From an uncultured Flavobacteriaceae bacterium (GTDB taxonomy: Bacteria; Bacteroidota; Bacteroidia; Flavobacteriales; Flavobacteriaceae): 64,000 nt of DNA. The stretch covers positions 124,001 to 188,000 of the forward strand of contig CANMLX010000003.1 in NCBI GenBank assembly GCA_947498845.1, given 5' to 3'. The notes beneath the pieces were generated by a model that saw nothing but the letters and a program-made list of their open reading frames with translations, made no database searches and was not told the DNA's origin. The position numbers and the translations under genes are program-made. This document shows positions 8,495-18,289 of this stretch, one piece after another. The stretch's first letter is position 1. The number at the start of each line of letters is the position of its first letter.

Positions 8495-11400
8495 CTATCT
8501 GCTTAGGTATAAGCGTCCTTGTTCTGGTTTATCTGTTCCGTTATTAAAGTAGAATATGTAGAAGTATACACCCACCGGCAAATCTCCTTTTACAATAACT
8601 CTTGATTGGTTAGAAGTCCCATCAAACCTAGGCGTGCTTGCTTTACCCTTATAGACTATGTTTCCATTTCTGTTGAATATTTCTATTTCAAAATCTGGAT
8701 AAATGTCTGCTAAAAAGTCTACATCATAGGTATCGTTTACACCATCTCCATTGGGGGAGAACCCATCTGGAAGTTCCACGAGACCACAACCTCCGCGCAA
8801 ATCGGGAATCACTTCTAGCCTCACACTACTTTCGCAACCTATCACCGCATCAAACAATGCTGCATAATAGCTGGTATCGAGCGTTAAATTTGTATCACTA
8901 GAAATAAGATTTCCTGCTGTTTCAGAATCGTACCATCTAACATTATCTAAATCTGTATCGTATTCTAGAATATTAGATGTTAAATCTGCTATTGTTGGAG
9001 CATCACTTATACAATAATTAATACTAGCATCTTCTAAGGTTGGTGTATCGGTATCGTTTACTGTAACGTTTAAAGTAATGCTTACTGAAGATTCACATCC
9101 GGCATTACTTGTTTGAGTTGCAAAATAATCTTCACCATCCTCTAATACATCCGATGTATTAAGTGGTAACGTTAAGGCTGCATCTGCATACCAATTTACT
9201 GTCCCTGCTATTGTGAGGCTATTTGATAAATCTGCCACTGTTGGGTTATCAACTAAACAAAACTCTGGATTGAGATTAATCACTGTTGCTGCTGGACTAT
9301 CGTTTATAGTTACTGTTACTTCAGAGCTAGTATCTATAGCACATGGTACTGTAGCCAGAACTGTATATGTGAAATTATAAGTAGTCCCTATAGTTAATGT
9401 TAGTAAATCCACTGTATTACCCGTGAATCCTGAGATATCGGATGTTGTAAACACACCAACAGTATCTGGAGTCCCTCCTAATACAGTAAATAAATCTAAT
9501 ATAGTATTACTCGCATTTACTTCAGCTAAACATATTACAAAATCTCCATTTTCTCCTGCATTTGGTGCTGGCGTTATATCTAAATTAAAACTCACACTAG
9601 CTGTGCCACATATGTTTGTAAACGTATATGTATATAACCCTGAATCTGCTGTAGATGGCTCAATAATATTAGTTATTGTATTCCCATTAAACATCCATTC
9701 TCCTCCTGCATCGGCACCAGATAAATTTGAGAATAAATCAAAATCTGCATCTGTATTACATAAAGCAACATCGCCATTAGACGTTCCTGGGTTAAAAGGT
9801 GCTTCCAGTGTTACAGTAATTACAGCGCTATCATCGACACATGGAGATGTTCCTGTAACTAGATAGGTAAATTGATACGCTCCTGCTGAAACTCCTGTAG
9901 CATCAAAACTATTGCCAGTTAAAACACCAACCCCATCTGTGTTTTGCCATACTCCCCCCATATCTTGAGTACCATCTAGACCTGTGAATAAATCTATATT
10001 GGTTTCGGTATTACAAGATGTTATTGGTGTAGCATTTGGCGCTCCAGCATTTGGAGAATTGTATATAGTAGCTATAACTGATGTTCTTAGTGATGACTCA
10101 CAACTTGTATTTGCATCTGTTTGCGTAGCATAATAACTCTGTCCATTGACTAAATCTGTAGTTCCTGAAAGCGGTAAACCTCCATTAGCCACATCATACC
10201 ATTGTATTACAGTTCCTGTAGCTGTTAAATCTGCTATTGTAGCTGCATCGCAAAACTCTTGTATAGCAGTTGCTGAAGGTGCCGCAATATCATTTATAAT
10301 AACACTTACTGTAACATCTACATCATCACAAGTACCAATAGCATCTACATTATAGGTGAAATTATATGTGCCAGCAGCTAATCCATCTATGGTAACTAAA
10401 TTTCCTGATAGTGCACCTGAAGTGTCATCATCATTCCAAACACCTGTTTGATCTTCATTTTCAAGCAAATTAAACAAATCGTATGTTTCTGCTGAGGCAA
10501 CATTAACAATACAAAACTCAACTGGCGGATTTGCTGTTCCAGATTCTGGAGCGTCGTCTATTGTTACTGCAACTATCGAACTATTAGTACATCCATTGGC
10601 ATCTGTAATACTATAAGTGAAATTATATGATCCTATTGCTAATGCCGTTAAATCGACATTACTTCCCGTTAATGCTCCTGAGCTATTAGTATCTGCCCAT
10701 GTTCCTCCTGCATCTTCTCCAGCCAATTGACCAAATAAATCTAATGGGGAACTTCCTGCTGTAACGTTCTCACAAAATATGGCTGGGGTTGCTACTCCGG
10801 TATTTGGTAGTGGATTTATAATAATTTGTACCGTTACTAATGGATCGTCACAAACTCCTATAGCAGCCACATCGTAAGTATAATTATATGTTCCCGCTGG
10901 AAATGTGGATGTGTCTATAGCGTTACTTGTAGTAGCTCCTGTGGTATCGGTGCCAATGTACCATTGTCCTGTTTGGTCTTCACCGTCTAACAAATCAAAT
11001 AAATCATAACTTACTGGTGAAGTGCCTTCACAAAATTCTACAGGTGGATTTACTGTTCCAGATTCTGGAGCACTGTCTATTGTTACTGTAACTACCGTAC
11101 TATTAGTACATCCATTGGCATCTGTAATACTATAAGTAAAATTATATGAGCCTATTGTTAATCCCGTTAAATCGACATTACTTCCCATTAATGCTCCTGA
11201 GCTATTAGTATCTGCCCATATCCCGCCTGTATCTTCTCCAGCCAGTTGACCAAATAAATCTAATGGGGAACTTCCTGCTGTAGCGTTCTCACAAAATATG
11301 GCTGGGGTTGCTACTCCGGTATTTGGTAGTGGATTTATAATAATTTGTACCGTTACTAATGGATCGTCACAAACTCCTATAGCAGCCACATCGTAAGTAT

Positions 11401-13744
11401 AATTATATGTTCCCGCTGGAAATGTGGATGTGTCTATAGCGTTACTTGTTGTAACTCCTGTGGTATCGGTGCCAATGTACCATTGTCCTGTTTGGTCTTC
11501 ACCGTCTAACAAATCAAATAAATCATAACTTACTGGTGAAGTGCCTTCACAAAATTCTACAGGTGGATTTACTGTTCCAGATTCTGGAGCACTGTTTATT
11601 GTTACTGTAACTACCGAACTATTGGTACATCCATTGACATCTGTAATACTATAAGTAAAATTATATGAGCCTATTGTTAATGCTGTTAAATCGACATTAC
11701 TTCCTGTTAATGCTCCTGAACTATTGGTATCTACCCATGTACCGCCTGCATCTTCTCCAGCCAGTTGACTAAATAAATCTAATGGGGAACTTCCCGCTGT
11801 AGCGTTCTCACAGAATATGGCTGGGGTTGCTACTCCAGTATTTGGTAGTGGATTTATAATAATTTGTACCGTTACTAATGGATCATCACAAACTCCGATA
11901 GCAGCCACATCGTAAGTATAATTATATGTTCCCGCAGGAAATGTGGATGTATCTATTGCATTACTTGTTGTAGCTCCTGTGGTATCGGTGCCAATATACC
12001 ATTGTCCCGTTTGGTCTTCACCATCTAGTAAGTCAAACAAATTATAATTTGCAGGAGATGTACCTTGACAAAACTCCGGAAATGTTACTATTGGTGTTCC
12101 TGATTCTGGCGTATCTTCAATAATTATCTGAATTGTTGTAATATCGACACACCTCCCGTTATCTATGGCGTAATTAAAAGAATAAGGACTTCCTGCTAAT
12201 GTAAAAGCAGTTATATCTATTGGATTTGTTACTGTTGTATTACTAGCATCTGTCCAAGTTCCCGAGTTATTATCTTGAGAACCATCTAAGGCAGTAAACA
12301 GATCAAAAGGCGAATTTAAAGTTACTTCATTTTCACAAAATGTGGGTATTATTGCATTTGAGTTTCCTGCATTTGGGTCTGCCAGAATCTCCAACTGAAC
12401 TGTAGTTGACACTTCAGAACATGGTGTTGTTACATTTTGTGTATATGTAAAATCGTATGTCCCCACAGCGAATGCCGAAATATCTATTGGAGAAGTTACC
12501 ACAGGATCTGTACTTAGAGTGCCTTGTGTCCATTGTCCTCCAGGATCTGCACCTTGTAGTAAAGTGAATAAATCGAAAGGCGAATTCGCTGCGCGTTCAA
12601 ATTCACAAAACATTGAATTTGCCGCTGATGGGGTTCCTGAAGACAACGTTTCATTAACTGTTATTGTTACTAATGAAGAAGATCCTGCACAGGCCCCATT
12701 GGCAGCTACAGTATAAGAAAACACATAACTATTAGCTGTTGTTAATCCTGAAATATTTACTGTCCCTAGATGACCGTTACTTGTCGCTATAGGTCCTGAC
12801 CAGGTTCCAGTTGTATCTGGTGTTCCTGTTAATTGATCAAATAAATTAAAATCTGCTGCTGGCAAATTATCGTTACAATATTGTAATGTCCCAGATATTC
12901 CTGAGTCCACAGGGGTATCTATAGTTACTGTTACAGCAACTGGATTACTATCACAAAAGAAATCGTCTACTTGTATATAATAGGTATTTCCATCTATCAA
13001 GGGGTCTGATGATGATAAAGCAGGAGGTATTGGGTTTCCAAAGCCATCTATTGCTGAATACCAACTAAATGTTGTACTTGTTGTACCTATTTCTAAATTT
13101 CCTATTGTTGGATTAGTATCGGAACAAAACATCTGATTAGGCGTAGGTGTAGGATCATCAACTGATTGAAAAACCGCCGCACTCCCAATTTCTATTTGAC
13201 TTTCGCAATTAGAACTATCTAAAAAGACAACAAAAAAAGCTGTTGGCCCTATTGGCAACGTATTTGTTCCAACAGATGGTGTAGTTAAATTTGCATCATC
13301 AAACACTTGAACCGAACCTCCTGAAGGTATATTAGGAATTAATACATCATTTATATATGTTTGTACAGTTGCATTATCATTACTACAATAAATACCATCA
13401 AGTGTAAAACCTGTAGCATTAACTTCAAAATCTATAGTTACAGATGGTCTTGTACCACAATTGCCAGAGTTATTGTCGGCATAGTATACTCCTTCCAACA
13501 AAAATTGATTCGTATTAAGCGCCGTACCTCCAGTTGCTACATTATACCACACAATACCATCTCCAGTATCTGTGGCATAAATATCTAAATCGTTTATTGT
13601 TAATCCTGAAGCATCACAAATGGGTGGTGGACTTGGATCTGGTATTGTGGGACACTGTGCGTAAGTTGAGAGAGACACCAGCATCAACCAGAATAAAAAG
13701 AGCACATTAAACCGTACACTTCTTAGTAGTAGTTTTGTTTTCAT
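8495..13744 (-). CDS. Giant T9SS type B sorted surface protein with Ig-like repeats
   Basis: The 1749-residue protein has an N-terminal signal (to LSTYAQ, about residue 29), about fifteen Cys-containing beta-sandwich modules of 80-90 residues, and a C-terminal type B sorting domain (LPDGFSPNGDGVNDTYDV, then EIFNRNGNIVYKG and GVYFYIFYFN). That tail directs export by type IX secretion and surface attachment, often together with PorP/SprF proteins like the one next to it. The middle (about residues 545-1080) is made of near-identical 173-residue units, each of two modules (LLDGEDQTGQWYIGTDTTG... and LAGEDAGGTWADTNSSG...). It is probably an adhesin or gliding-related surface fibre; no enzymatic domain is visible. 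Confidence 0.92.
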   Translation of the reverse strand: MKTKLLLRSVRFNVLFLFWLMLVSLSTYAQCPTIPDPSPPPICDASGLTINDLDIYATDTGDGIVWYNVATGGTALNTNQFLLEGVYYADNNSGNCGTRPSVTIDFEVNATGFTLDGIYCSNDNATVQTYINDVLIPNIPSGGSVQVFDDANLTTPSVGTNTLPIGPTAFFVVFLDSSNCESQIEIGSAAVFQSVDDPTPTPNQMFCSDTNPTIGNLEIGTTSTTFSWYSAIDGFGNPIPPALSSSDPLIDGNTYYIQVDDFFCDSNPVAVTVTIDTPVDSGISGTLQYCNDNLPAADFNLFDQLTGTPDTTGTWSGPIATSNGHLGTVNISGLTTANSYVFSYTVAANGACAGSSSLVTITVNETLSSGTPSAANSMFCEFERAANSPFDLFTLLQGADPGGQWTQGTLSTDPVVTSPIDISAFAVGTYDFTYTQNVTTPCSEVSTTVQLEILADPNAGNSNAIIPTFCENEVTLNSPFDLFTALDGSQDNNSGTWTDASNTTVTNPIDITAFTLAGSPYSFNYAIDNGRCVDITTIQIIIEDTPESGTPIVTFPEFCQGTSPANYNLFDLLDGEDQTGQWYIGTDTTGATTSNAIDTSTFPAGTYNYTYDVAAIGVCDDPLVTVQIIINPLPNTGVATPAIFCENATAGSSPLDLFSQLAGEDAGGTWVDTNSSGALTGSNVDLTALTIGSYNFTYSITDVNGCTNSSVVTVTINSAPESGTVNPPVEFCEGTSPVSYDLFDLLDGEDQTGQWYIGTDTTGVTTSNAIDTSTFPAGTYNYTYDVAAIGVCDDPLVTVQIIINPLPNTGVATPAIFCENATAGSSPLDLFGQLAGEDTGGIWADTNSSGALMGSNVDLTGLTIGSYNFTYSITDANGCTNSTVVTVTIDSAPESGTVNPPVEFCEGTSPVSYDLFDLLDGEDQTGQWYIGTDTTGATTSNAIDTSTFPAGTYNYTYDVAAIGVCDDPLVTVQIIINPLPNTGVATPAIFCENVTAGSSPLDLFGQLAGEDAGGTWADTNSSGALTGSNVDLTALAIGSYNFTYSITDANGCTNSSIVAVTIDDAPESGTANPPVEFCIVNVASAETYDLFNLLENEDQTGVWNDDDTSGALSGNLVTIDGLAAGTYNFTYNVDAIGTCDDVDVTVSVIINDIAAPSATAIQEFCDAATIADLTATGTVIQWYDVANGGLPLSGTTDLVNGQSYYATQTDANTSCESSLRTSVIATIYNSPNAGAPNATPITSCNTETNIDLFTGLDGTQDMGGVWQNTDGVGVLTGNSFDATGVSAGAYQFTYLVTGTSPCVDDSAVITVTLEAPFNPGTSNGDVALCNTDADFDLFSNLSGADAGGEWMFNGNTITNIIEPSTADSGLYTYTFTNICGTASVSFNLDITPAPNAGENGDFVICLAEVNASNTILDLFTVLGGTPDTVGVFTTSDISGFTGNTVDLLTLTIGTTYNFTYTVLATVPCAIDTSSEVTVTINDSPAATVINLNPEFCLVDNPTVADLSNSLTIAGTVNWYADAALTLPLNTSDVLEDGEDYFATQTSNAGCESSVSITLNVTVNDTDTPTLEDASINYCISDAPTIADLTSNILEYDTDLDNVRWYDSETAGNLISSDTNLTLDTSYYAALFDAVIGCESSVRLEVIPDLRGGCGLVELPDGFSPNGDGVNDTYDVDFLADIYPDFEIEIFNRNGNIVYKGKASTPRFDGTSNQSRVIVKGDLPVGVYFYIFYFNNGTDKPEQGRLYLSR
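10505..12110 (-). repeat. Three tandem near-identical 519-bp coding repeats
   Basis: The same sequence recurs at exact 519-bp spacing: GGCTGGGGTT begins at 10781, 11300 and 11819. Each unit encodes 173 residues. The copies differ by only a few bases, so they are recently duplicated or kept alike by recombination. Confidence 0.9.
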
Positions 13745-14016
13745 AATCGAAAAATTAAAATCATTGTTAATTTAGCTGTAAATTAAAGTTAATAATCACT
13801 TCTGTTTCCAGGTTTGAGTTATCAACATGTTATACAAATGTTATTAACAGTTTATTTACAATTTTTCGCAATTTAACTGATTTTTTAGTATTTCAACGAT
13901 GTTTTAGTATTTTTTTTATGCTTTGCCTCTTCCACAAACACTCTATTATCGATGAAACGCATTAGTTTTTTTAACAAAAATTTAATTATAATTAAATATA
14001 TGCTAGGTAATGTTTC

Positions 14017-14485
14017 ATGTACAGCTTATGCAAAAACTTAGACATCTTTACCATCTTAGAACAAGATATTACAAACAAAAATTTTAGCAATTTTAACTTT
14101 TCTGCATTACGTTATGCAGATGTATTGTTACTATTTGCTCAAGTAAATAGTGCCATTAATAATAGCCCTACTACTAATACAATTTCGTATTTAGACGAAA
14201 TAAGACCCCATCCTGCTTAGTATCAATTCCTAAAAAACCAGAAACAATTGCTAATAGAGATTAAAAAAAACTCATAGATGCACAGACACCTGAACCATGT
14301 TTTGAGGGATTACCTAAACACAATTTAATTGGATGAGAATTACCCGAAGGAAGATTAAATTTATTATACACTACTGTAATTAGAGGCTTTAGATAATGCG
14401 CTAAAAACATTAACTATCAATTATTTATAACACTCAACACTCATAAACAAGCACTATTAGATAAGCTAAATCAAATTATTAACTA
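14017..14485 (+). pseudogene. Remnant of a SusD/RagB-family gene (C-terminal part)
   Basis: Translation in frame 1 gives FSALRYADVLLLFAQVNSA followed by YLDEIR and a stop at 14220, matching the SusD pattern LRYADVLLxxAEA...INxxR. In another frame, bases 14298-14333 give CFEGLPKHNLIG and a stop, matching the conserved SusD box CFEG.RK.DLIRWG. The order and spacing fit a SusD C-terminus broken by frameshifts and stops, and the last bases before 14485 could be its tail. No N-terminal half is visible. It lies directly upstream of the PL14-like lyase, so that lyase may once have had its own SusD. Confidence 0.65.
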
Positions 14486-14811
14486 AAAAAAGTCTTATAA
14501 ATTCATTCTTTTCCCATACTTTATTTATAATACATCGAAGCTGAAATTTATAAATTTTAACTAGATAACCTACGCTCCTTTAACTAAAAAAAAACAACAA
14601 TTTACAGTATAAAGATGTCATTAACTTTAAACCTTGTAAATTACATTATCATTTTTTTAATTTATCGCGTCCTAATCGAATATATTAATTATTTTTAGTA
14701 TTCTTCTTCTTTACTAAAACTAGACAAGCTCACATGCTCGTCATTACACCCACTATATCAACAACTTACAGCGCTTAACATCCGTCAACCTTTTAGTTCT
14801 AACCAGAAATT

Positions 14812-14857
14812 TATTTACCCCTCTTTTTTAACTAATTTATAACCCCTATTATAATTT
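14812..14857 (+). promoter_or_regulatory. C-rich candidate operator upstream of the PL14-like gene
   Basis: TTATTTACCCCTCTTTTTT (14812-14830) and AACCCCTATTATAA (about 14841-14854) lie 55-100 bp before the start codon. Both blocks recur upstream of susC on its coding strand, in swapped order. Confidence 0.45.
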
Positions 14858-14909
14858 AAATAGTATTAATATTACAAGACTATATAACTAATCATAAATT
14901 TTAAAAATT

Positions 14910-16574
14910 ATGAAAACTAAACTATCATTTTTATTACGCTGTTTTTTAATAGCAATTGTGTCCAGTTTTTCGCATGGACAAAATTGGGAGGACAATTTCA
15001 ATTCACCCAATTTTAAGAACAATTACGACATGAATCAAGGGCAAAACTTTAGACACTTAACATCTGGTGGCTATAACAACAGTGCATGTGTAGAAATTAA
15101 GATTAATAAAGGATCGCACCATGGAGGTTCTATGCGTTACATGCTCAAACAAAAATGGGGATTTGAACCAGAAGAAGTATATGCAGAATACCGTGTTCGT
15201 TATGATGCATCTATGGGAAATCAAAGTGCGGGATATGGAGGTAAGGCTCCTGGGTTTTCTGGTACTTATGATGAAGCTGGCTGGGGCAATAGACCTGGTT
15301 ATGGGGTTGAAGGATGGTCTGCTCGCGGAACTATTAACTGTGACAATCAAAACTATGTTCAAAACAGGTATTATGTATACCATACTTACACCAATTATGA
15401 TGCCCCCGTAAGAAATGGAACTACAGACTACAGAAATTTTAATCCTAAAGCTCATAGTGTAAGTAACCCAGGGGGACAACCACACGCTAGTACCAAAACT
15501 TTTGGATCTGGATTAAATTGGGGAAATTGGAGTCGAAGAGATGCAGGCGATATGGATTTTAACAGATGGTATCATGTTAAACAATATGTTAAACTAAATG
15601 ATGTAGGTCGAAACAATGGAATACTCCGTGCTTGGGTAGATGGCGTACAAGTATGTAATTTTACTAATATTAATTTTAGAAGAGATAATAAATTAAAAGT
15701 ATATGCTTATTGGTTTAATTATTACAATGGAGGGCGAGATGTAGCAGATGGCGATGCTTATGTTAGAATTGATGATTTTAAAATATATACCCCAGGTAAT
15801 AATGGCGGTGGTTCTGGTGGTTCTGGTGGCGGAGGAAATAACACCCAAACTTTTGTGCATATGAAAAAACGAAATGCCTCTGGATACGCACTCGATGGTG
15901 GTAATGGTGGAGCAAATAACCAAAATGTAAAACTTTGGGCAACCAATACTAATAACCAAAATCAACAATGGGAAGAAATAAGTCGTGGAAACGGGTTTTA
16001 TTCTTATAAGAAAAGAAATACTAATTTTTGCTTAGATGGAGGTAATGGTGGTGCTAATAACCAAAATCTTAAATTATGGTCGTGTAGTAATGGTAACCAA
16101 AATCAACACTGGAAAAAAATAAGTGCAGGGAATGGCTATTATAGATTGCAAAAACGAAACGCATCTAACTATTCTATTGATGGTGGTAATGGCGGTAGAA
16201 ATAACCAAAATGCTAAAATATGGACATCTAATTCATCTAACCAGAACCAACAATGGAAGTTCACTACTGTATCTACATCTAAATTAGCAACAGATAAAAA
16301 ACTAGTAGATGAATCTGGAACAGATCATGTAGTTGTCTCTCCAAACCCCTTTACTTCTAATTTAAATATAACATTAGAAAGCAACCACGGTTATAAATCT
16401 GCTAACTTGTATAGCATTACAGGGCGAAAACTTATATCTTCAAAGGTCTTGGATAATAATAAAACGAATTACACCATGTCTTTTGATGGCTTAAACTTAG
16501 CTCCTGGGCTTTATTTGCTCAAACTTACTGGATCACAAAAAGCAAGTAAGGTTTTTAAATTAGTTAAAAACTAA
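14910..16574 (+). CDS. Secreted PL14-like polysaccharide lyase with ricin-type CBM and T9SS tail
   Basis: The 554-residue protein has a signal peptide (to FSHGQ, about 24), a jelly-roll lyase-like domain (about 25-295), a Gly/Ser linker, a ricin-B/CBM13 beta-trefoil with three QxW repeats (NQNQQW, NQNQHW, NQNQQW; about 315-455) and a T9SS type A tail (VVVSPNPF...GLYLLKL). The lyase part shows YAEYRVRYDA, GGKAPGFSG, GYGVEGWSARG and FNRWYHVKQYVKLN...GILRAWVDG, as in PL14-type uronate lyases; PL20-like folds are an alternative. It would be secreted to cleave a uronic-acid glycan. Promoter sites shared with susC tie it to the PUL although it lies outside it and on the other strand. Confidence 0.72.
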   Translation: MKTKLSFLLRCFLIAIVSSFSHGQNWEDNFNSPNFKNNYDMNQGQNFRHLTSGGYNNSACVEIKINKGSHHGGSMRYMLKQKWGFEPEEVYAEYRVRYDASMGNQSAGYGGKAPGFSGTYDEAGWGNRPGYGVEGWSARGTINCDNQNYVQNRYYVYHTYTNYDAPVRNGTTDYRNFNPKAHSVSNPGGQPHASTKTFGSGLNWGNWSRRDAGDMDFNRWYHVKQYVKLNDVGRNNGILRAWVDGVQVCNFTNINFRRDNKLKVYAYWFNYYNGGRDVADGDAYVRIDDFKIYTPGNNGGGSGGSGGGGNNTQTFVHMKKRNASGYALDGGNGGANNQNVKLWATNTNNQNQQWEEISRGNGFYSYKKRNTNFCLDGGNGGANNQNLKLWSCSNGNQNQHWKKISAGNGYYRLQKRNASNYSIDGGNGGRNNQNAKIWTSNSSNQNQQWKFTTVSTSKLATDKKLVDESGTDHVVVSPNPFTSNLNITLESNHGYKSANLYSITGRKLISSKVLDNNKTNYTMSFDGLNLAPGLYLLKLTGSQKASKVFKLVKN

Positions 16575-16575
16575 T

Positions 16576-16830
16576 TTAACCTGAGTTCGATTTAAGAATC
16601 ATAGATAAAAGTCAATAAACATGCTAGATTCAACTTATAATTACGATAGACTAGCTGGCTAGTTTATCGTAATTTAAGGAAGAAGATGGCGTGTTTAGTG
16701 GTTTTTAGCTAGAATTTAATACATTTTCATAGTCTAAAGAGCGACACAACACACTTGTTTAAAATAAGTGATTGATAAACAGTTTTTTATACTTTAAAAA
16801 AATAGTATTCTTAGGTCGAACTCAGGTTAA
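16576..16830. mobile_element. 255-bp MITE-like element C with 24-bp imperfect TIRs
   Basis: The left end (16576-16599, starting TTAACCTGAGTTCGA) matches the reverse complement of the right end (16807-16830) at 22 of 24 positions. It begins 1 bp after the stop of the PL14-like gene, codes for nothing and holds a 36-base palindrome at 16639-16674. I see no clear target duplication. Confidence 0.65.
16639..16674. repeat. Strong palindrome inside element C
   Basis: The 17-base arms AATTACGATAGACTAGC and GCTAGTTTATCGTAATT pair with a single G-T wobble around a 2-base centre. There is no T run, so it could act as a cruciform or as a structural terminator for the upstream gene. Confidence 0.6.
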
Positions 16831-16856
16831 TTTATTACAGACACCCTTTTTAGTAG

Positions 16857-17023
16857 TTATACCAATTTTTCCATAAAATGCGATATAAATAATTTGAATT
16901 ATTTCACAGGAGTTCAAGGCTAAAAAATCAAGCATAACCTTAGCTTATGGTTTATTTTTGTAACGCAGAAATCGTATAAAAGAAACCAATTATATGTTGC
17001 ATTTTATGGAAGAATTGGTATTA
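16857..17023. repeat. 167-bp inverted-repeat element, family A copy 3
   Basis: The ends TTATACCAATTTTTCCATAA and the reverse complement of the right end (TAATACCAATTCTTCCATAA) match closely over 25 bases. The length equals copies 1 and 2. The middle holds AAGCATAACCTTAGCTTATGG, also a partial palindrome. Confidence 0.75.
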
Positions 17024-17052
17024 GGAGGCAGTATGTAACCCTAAATTAAAAG

Positions 17053-17091
17053 AAAAAGTCGTCTAGAAAGTAAATTTTTAGACGACTTTTT
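17053..17091. terminator. Bidirectional-looking terminator
   Basis: AAAAGTCGTCTA (17054-17065) pairs perfectly with TAGACGACTTTT (17079-17090), with A and T runs on either side. It most likely ends the PUL transcript after the clan-A hydrolase (stop at 17110, minus strand). Confidence 0.8.
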
Positions 17092-17109
17092 ATATCCTAA
17101 CTTTTAATT

Positions 17110-18198
17110 CTAATACCTTGTTATTTCTTTCAACTTATTAAAAAAATTCTTTTTTCGTTCCGAATTGATTCCCCAACTAACGGGTACGGTTTGAAATCCA
17201 TTCTCGAATGCTTCGTCTTCTTTTCTAAAATCAAAATACCCCCAAGATGCATAAGCTTTAACTGCATTGACCATATTATTACTTTTGGCATCAAAATTAA
17301 AGTGGTCGTCTTCGTTAAAGAGTATTGGTTGATTTGAATACCCTTTCATGCTTCTAACTTTTTCAACCAAAATAGTTATATCGTCAGGGTTTTCGACTTT
17401 GTTTCCATGAATCAAAATAAAATCGGCTACATCTACAACTTTTGCAGATGGAAGCCTTCCTCCTCTAAAACTTGTACTTACTAAAAGTCTATTCCCATTC
17501 TTTTCGGTATTTTTTACACGTACCACCAACTCATGAACACGCGCAACATCGAGTATAGGGTGGTCATATCGAGGATAATCAACTTCGTTTGCAATCTCTA
17601 CAAGAATATTTTTATAGCCTTTATCTAAAATCCAGTTTGTTATGTTATCAACGCCTTTAATTACTGCAGCTTCATCTTTTAAAACATGATCTTGTCCGAA
17701 ATAAAAATATCCTAAAATAACGACCATTTCCAATGCATTGGCTTTATTCAAAATTCTCTCAAGTCTTTCCATATATGCAGGTCTTAAATTGCCATCGGGT
17801 TTAAATGTTGAATTTATTGCATTCTTATTTCCATACCCCATAGGACTGCCCCCTTGCAAATTAAGTGTAAATGCAAGCATGCCATGATTTTTCCAATCTG
17901 GCATGGCAGCTATAAACTCATTGGTATTTCTATCTGCACTCCATTCGTTTGTATCTGGGTAGTTAAATCTGCTTACTGACTCAGGATTTAAATCATCAAA
18001 AATTCCCTGAACCATTCTTGAATTCATTAGCAAACCTTCAATTTTGTTTCCTTCCCAATAACGGTCTTTATAGGTAAGTTCTCCATTAATGTAAAACTGA
18101 TTTCCTTTTATTTCAACCACTGTATATTCTTGTTCATTTGAACAAGAAAACACGGTAAATACGCCAAGAATAAAAATTACTTTTTTAATTGCTTTCAT
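17110..18198 (-). CDS. Clan GH-A glycoside hydrolase (GH5-like lipoprotein)
   Basis: The 362-residue protein has a lipoprotein signal (FTVFSCSNE, Cys near residue 19). A TIM-barrel hydrolase pattern follows: substrate-site strands (MLAFTLNLQGG, MVVILGYFYF), the acid/base Glu in ILVEIANEVD (Asn-Glu as in clan GH-A) and a probable nucleophile Glu in PILFNEDDH. These fit a retaining GH5-like enzyme, but I cannot name the subfamily or linkage. It is the last gene of the PUL on the minus strand, 91 bp after the PL8-type gene, and is followed by a strong hairpin. It probably acts on oligosaccharides at the periplasmic face or cell surface. Confidence 0.75.
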   Translation of the reverse strand: MKAIKKVIFILGVFTVFSCSNEQEYTVVEIKGNQFYINGELTYKDRYWEGNKIEGLLMNSRMVQGIFDDLNPESVSRFNYPDTNEWSADRNTNEFIAAMPDWKNHGMLAFTLNLQGGSPMGYGNKNAINSTFKPDGNLRPAYMERLERILNKANALEMVVILGYFYFGQDHVLKDEAAVIKGVDNITNWILDKGYKNILVEIANEVDYPRYDHPILDVARVHELVVRVKNTEKNGNRLLVSTSFRGGRLPSAKVVDVADFILIHGNKVENPDDITILVEKVRSMKGYSNQPILFNEDDHFNFDAKSNNMVNAVKAYASWGYFDFRKEDEAFENGFQTVPVSWGINSERKKNFFNKLKEITRY

Positions 18199-18289
18199 AA
18201 TTTAGTTTATTTCAATACTACATCTTCTGCACGAGGAGCAGATGTGTTACTATTCCATTTTTAATAAAATTTTAGTGTTCACATTTTTT

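Larger units (their letters stand above)
13745..14909. other. Long gap with a SusD remnant and two promoter regions
   Basis: This 1165-bp space between two divergent genes holds no intact gene. It contains a decayed SusD C-terminus (14017-14485), an unassigned AT-rich stretch, and at 14812-14857 C-rich sites like those before susC. The promoter of the giant surface protein should lie near 13745-13900. Confidence 0.6.

Noticed and set aside
10505..12110. Regular repeats that could suggest a CRISPR array
   Set aside because: The period is 519 bp, in frame within one long coding region, and lacks short repeats with unique spacers.
14221..14909. Possible small RNA or extra gene before the PL14-like lyase
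   Set aside because: Beyond the SusD remnant and the C-rich sites I see only AT-rich sequence with many stops and no stable structure.
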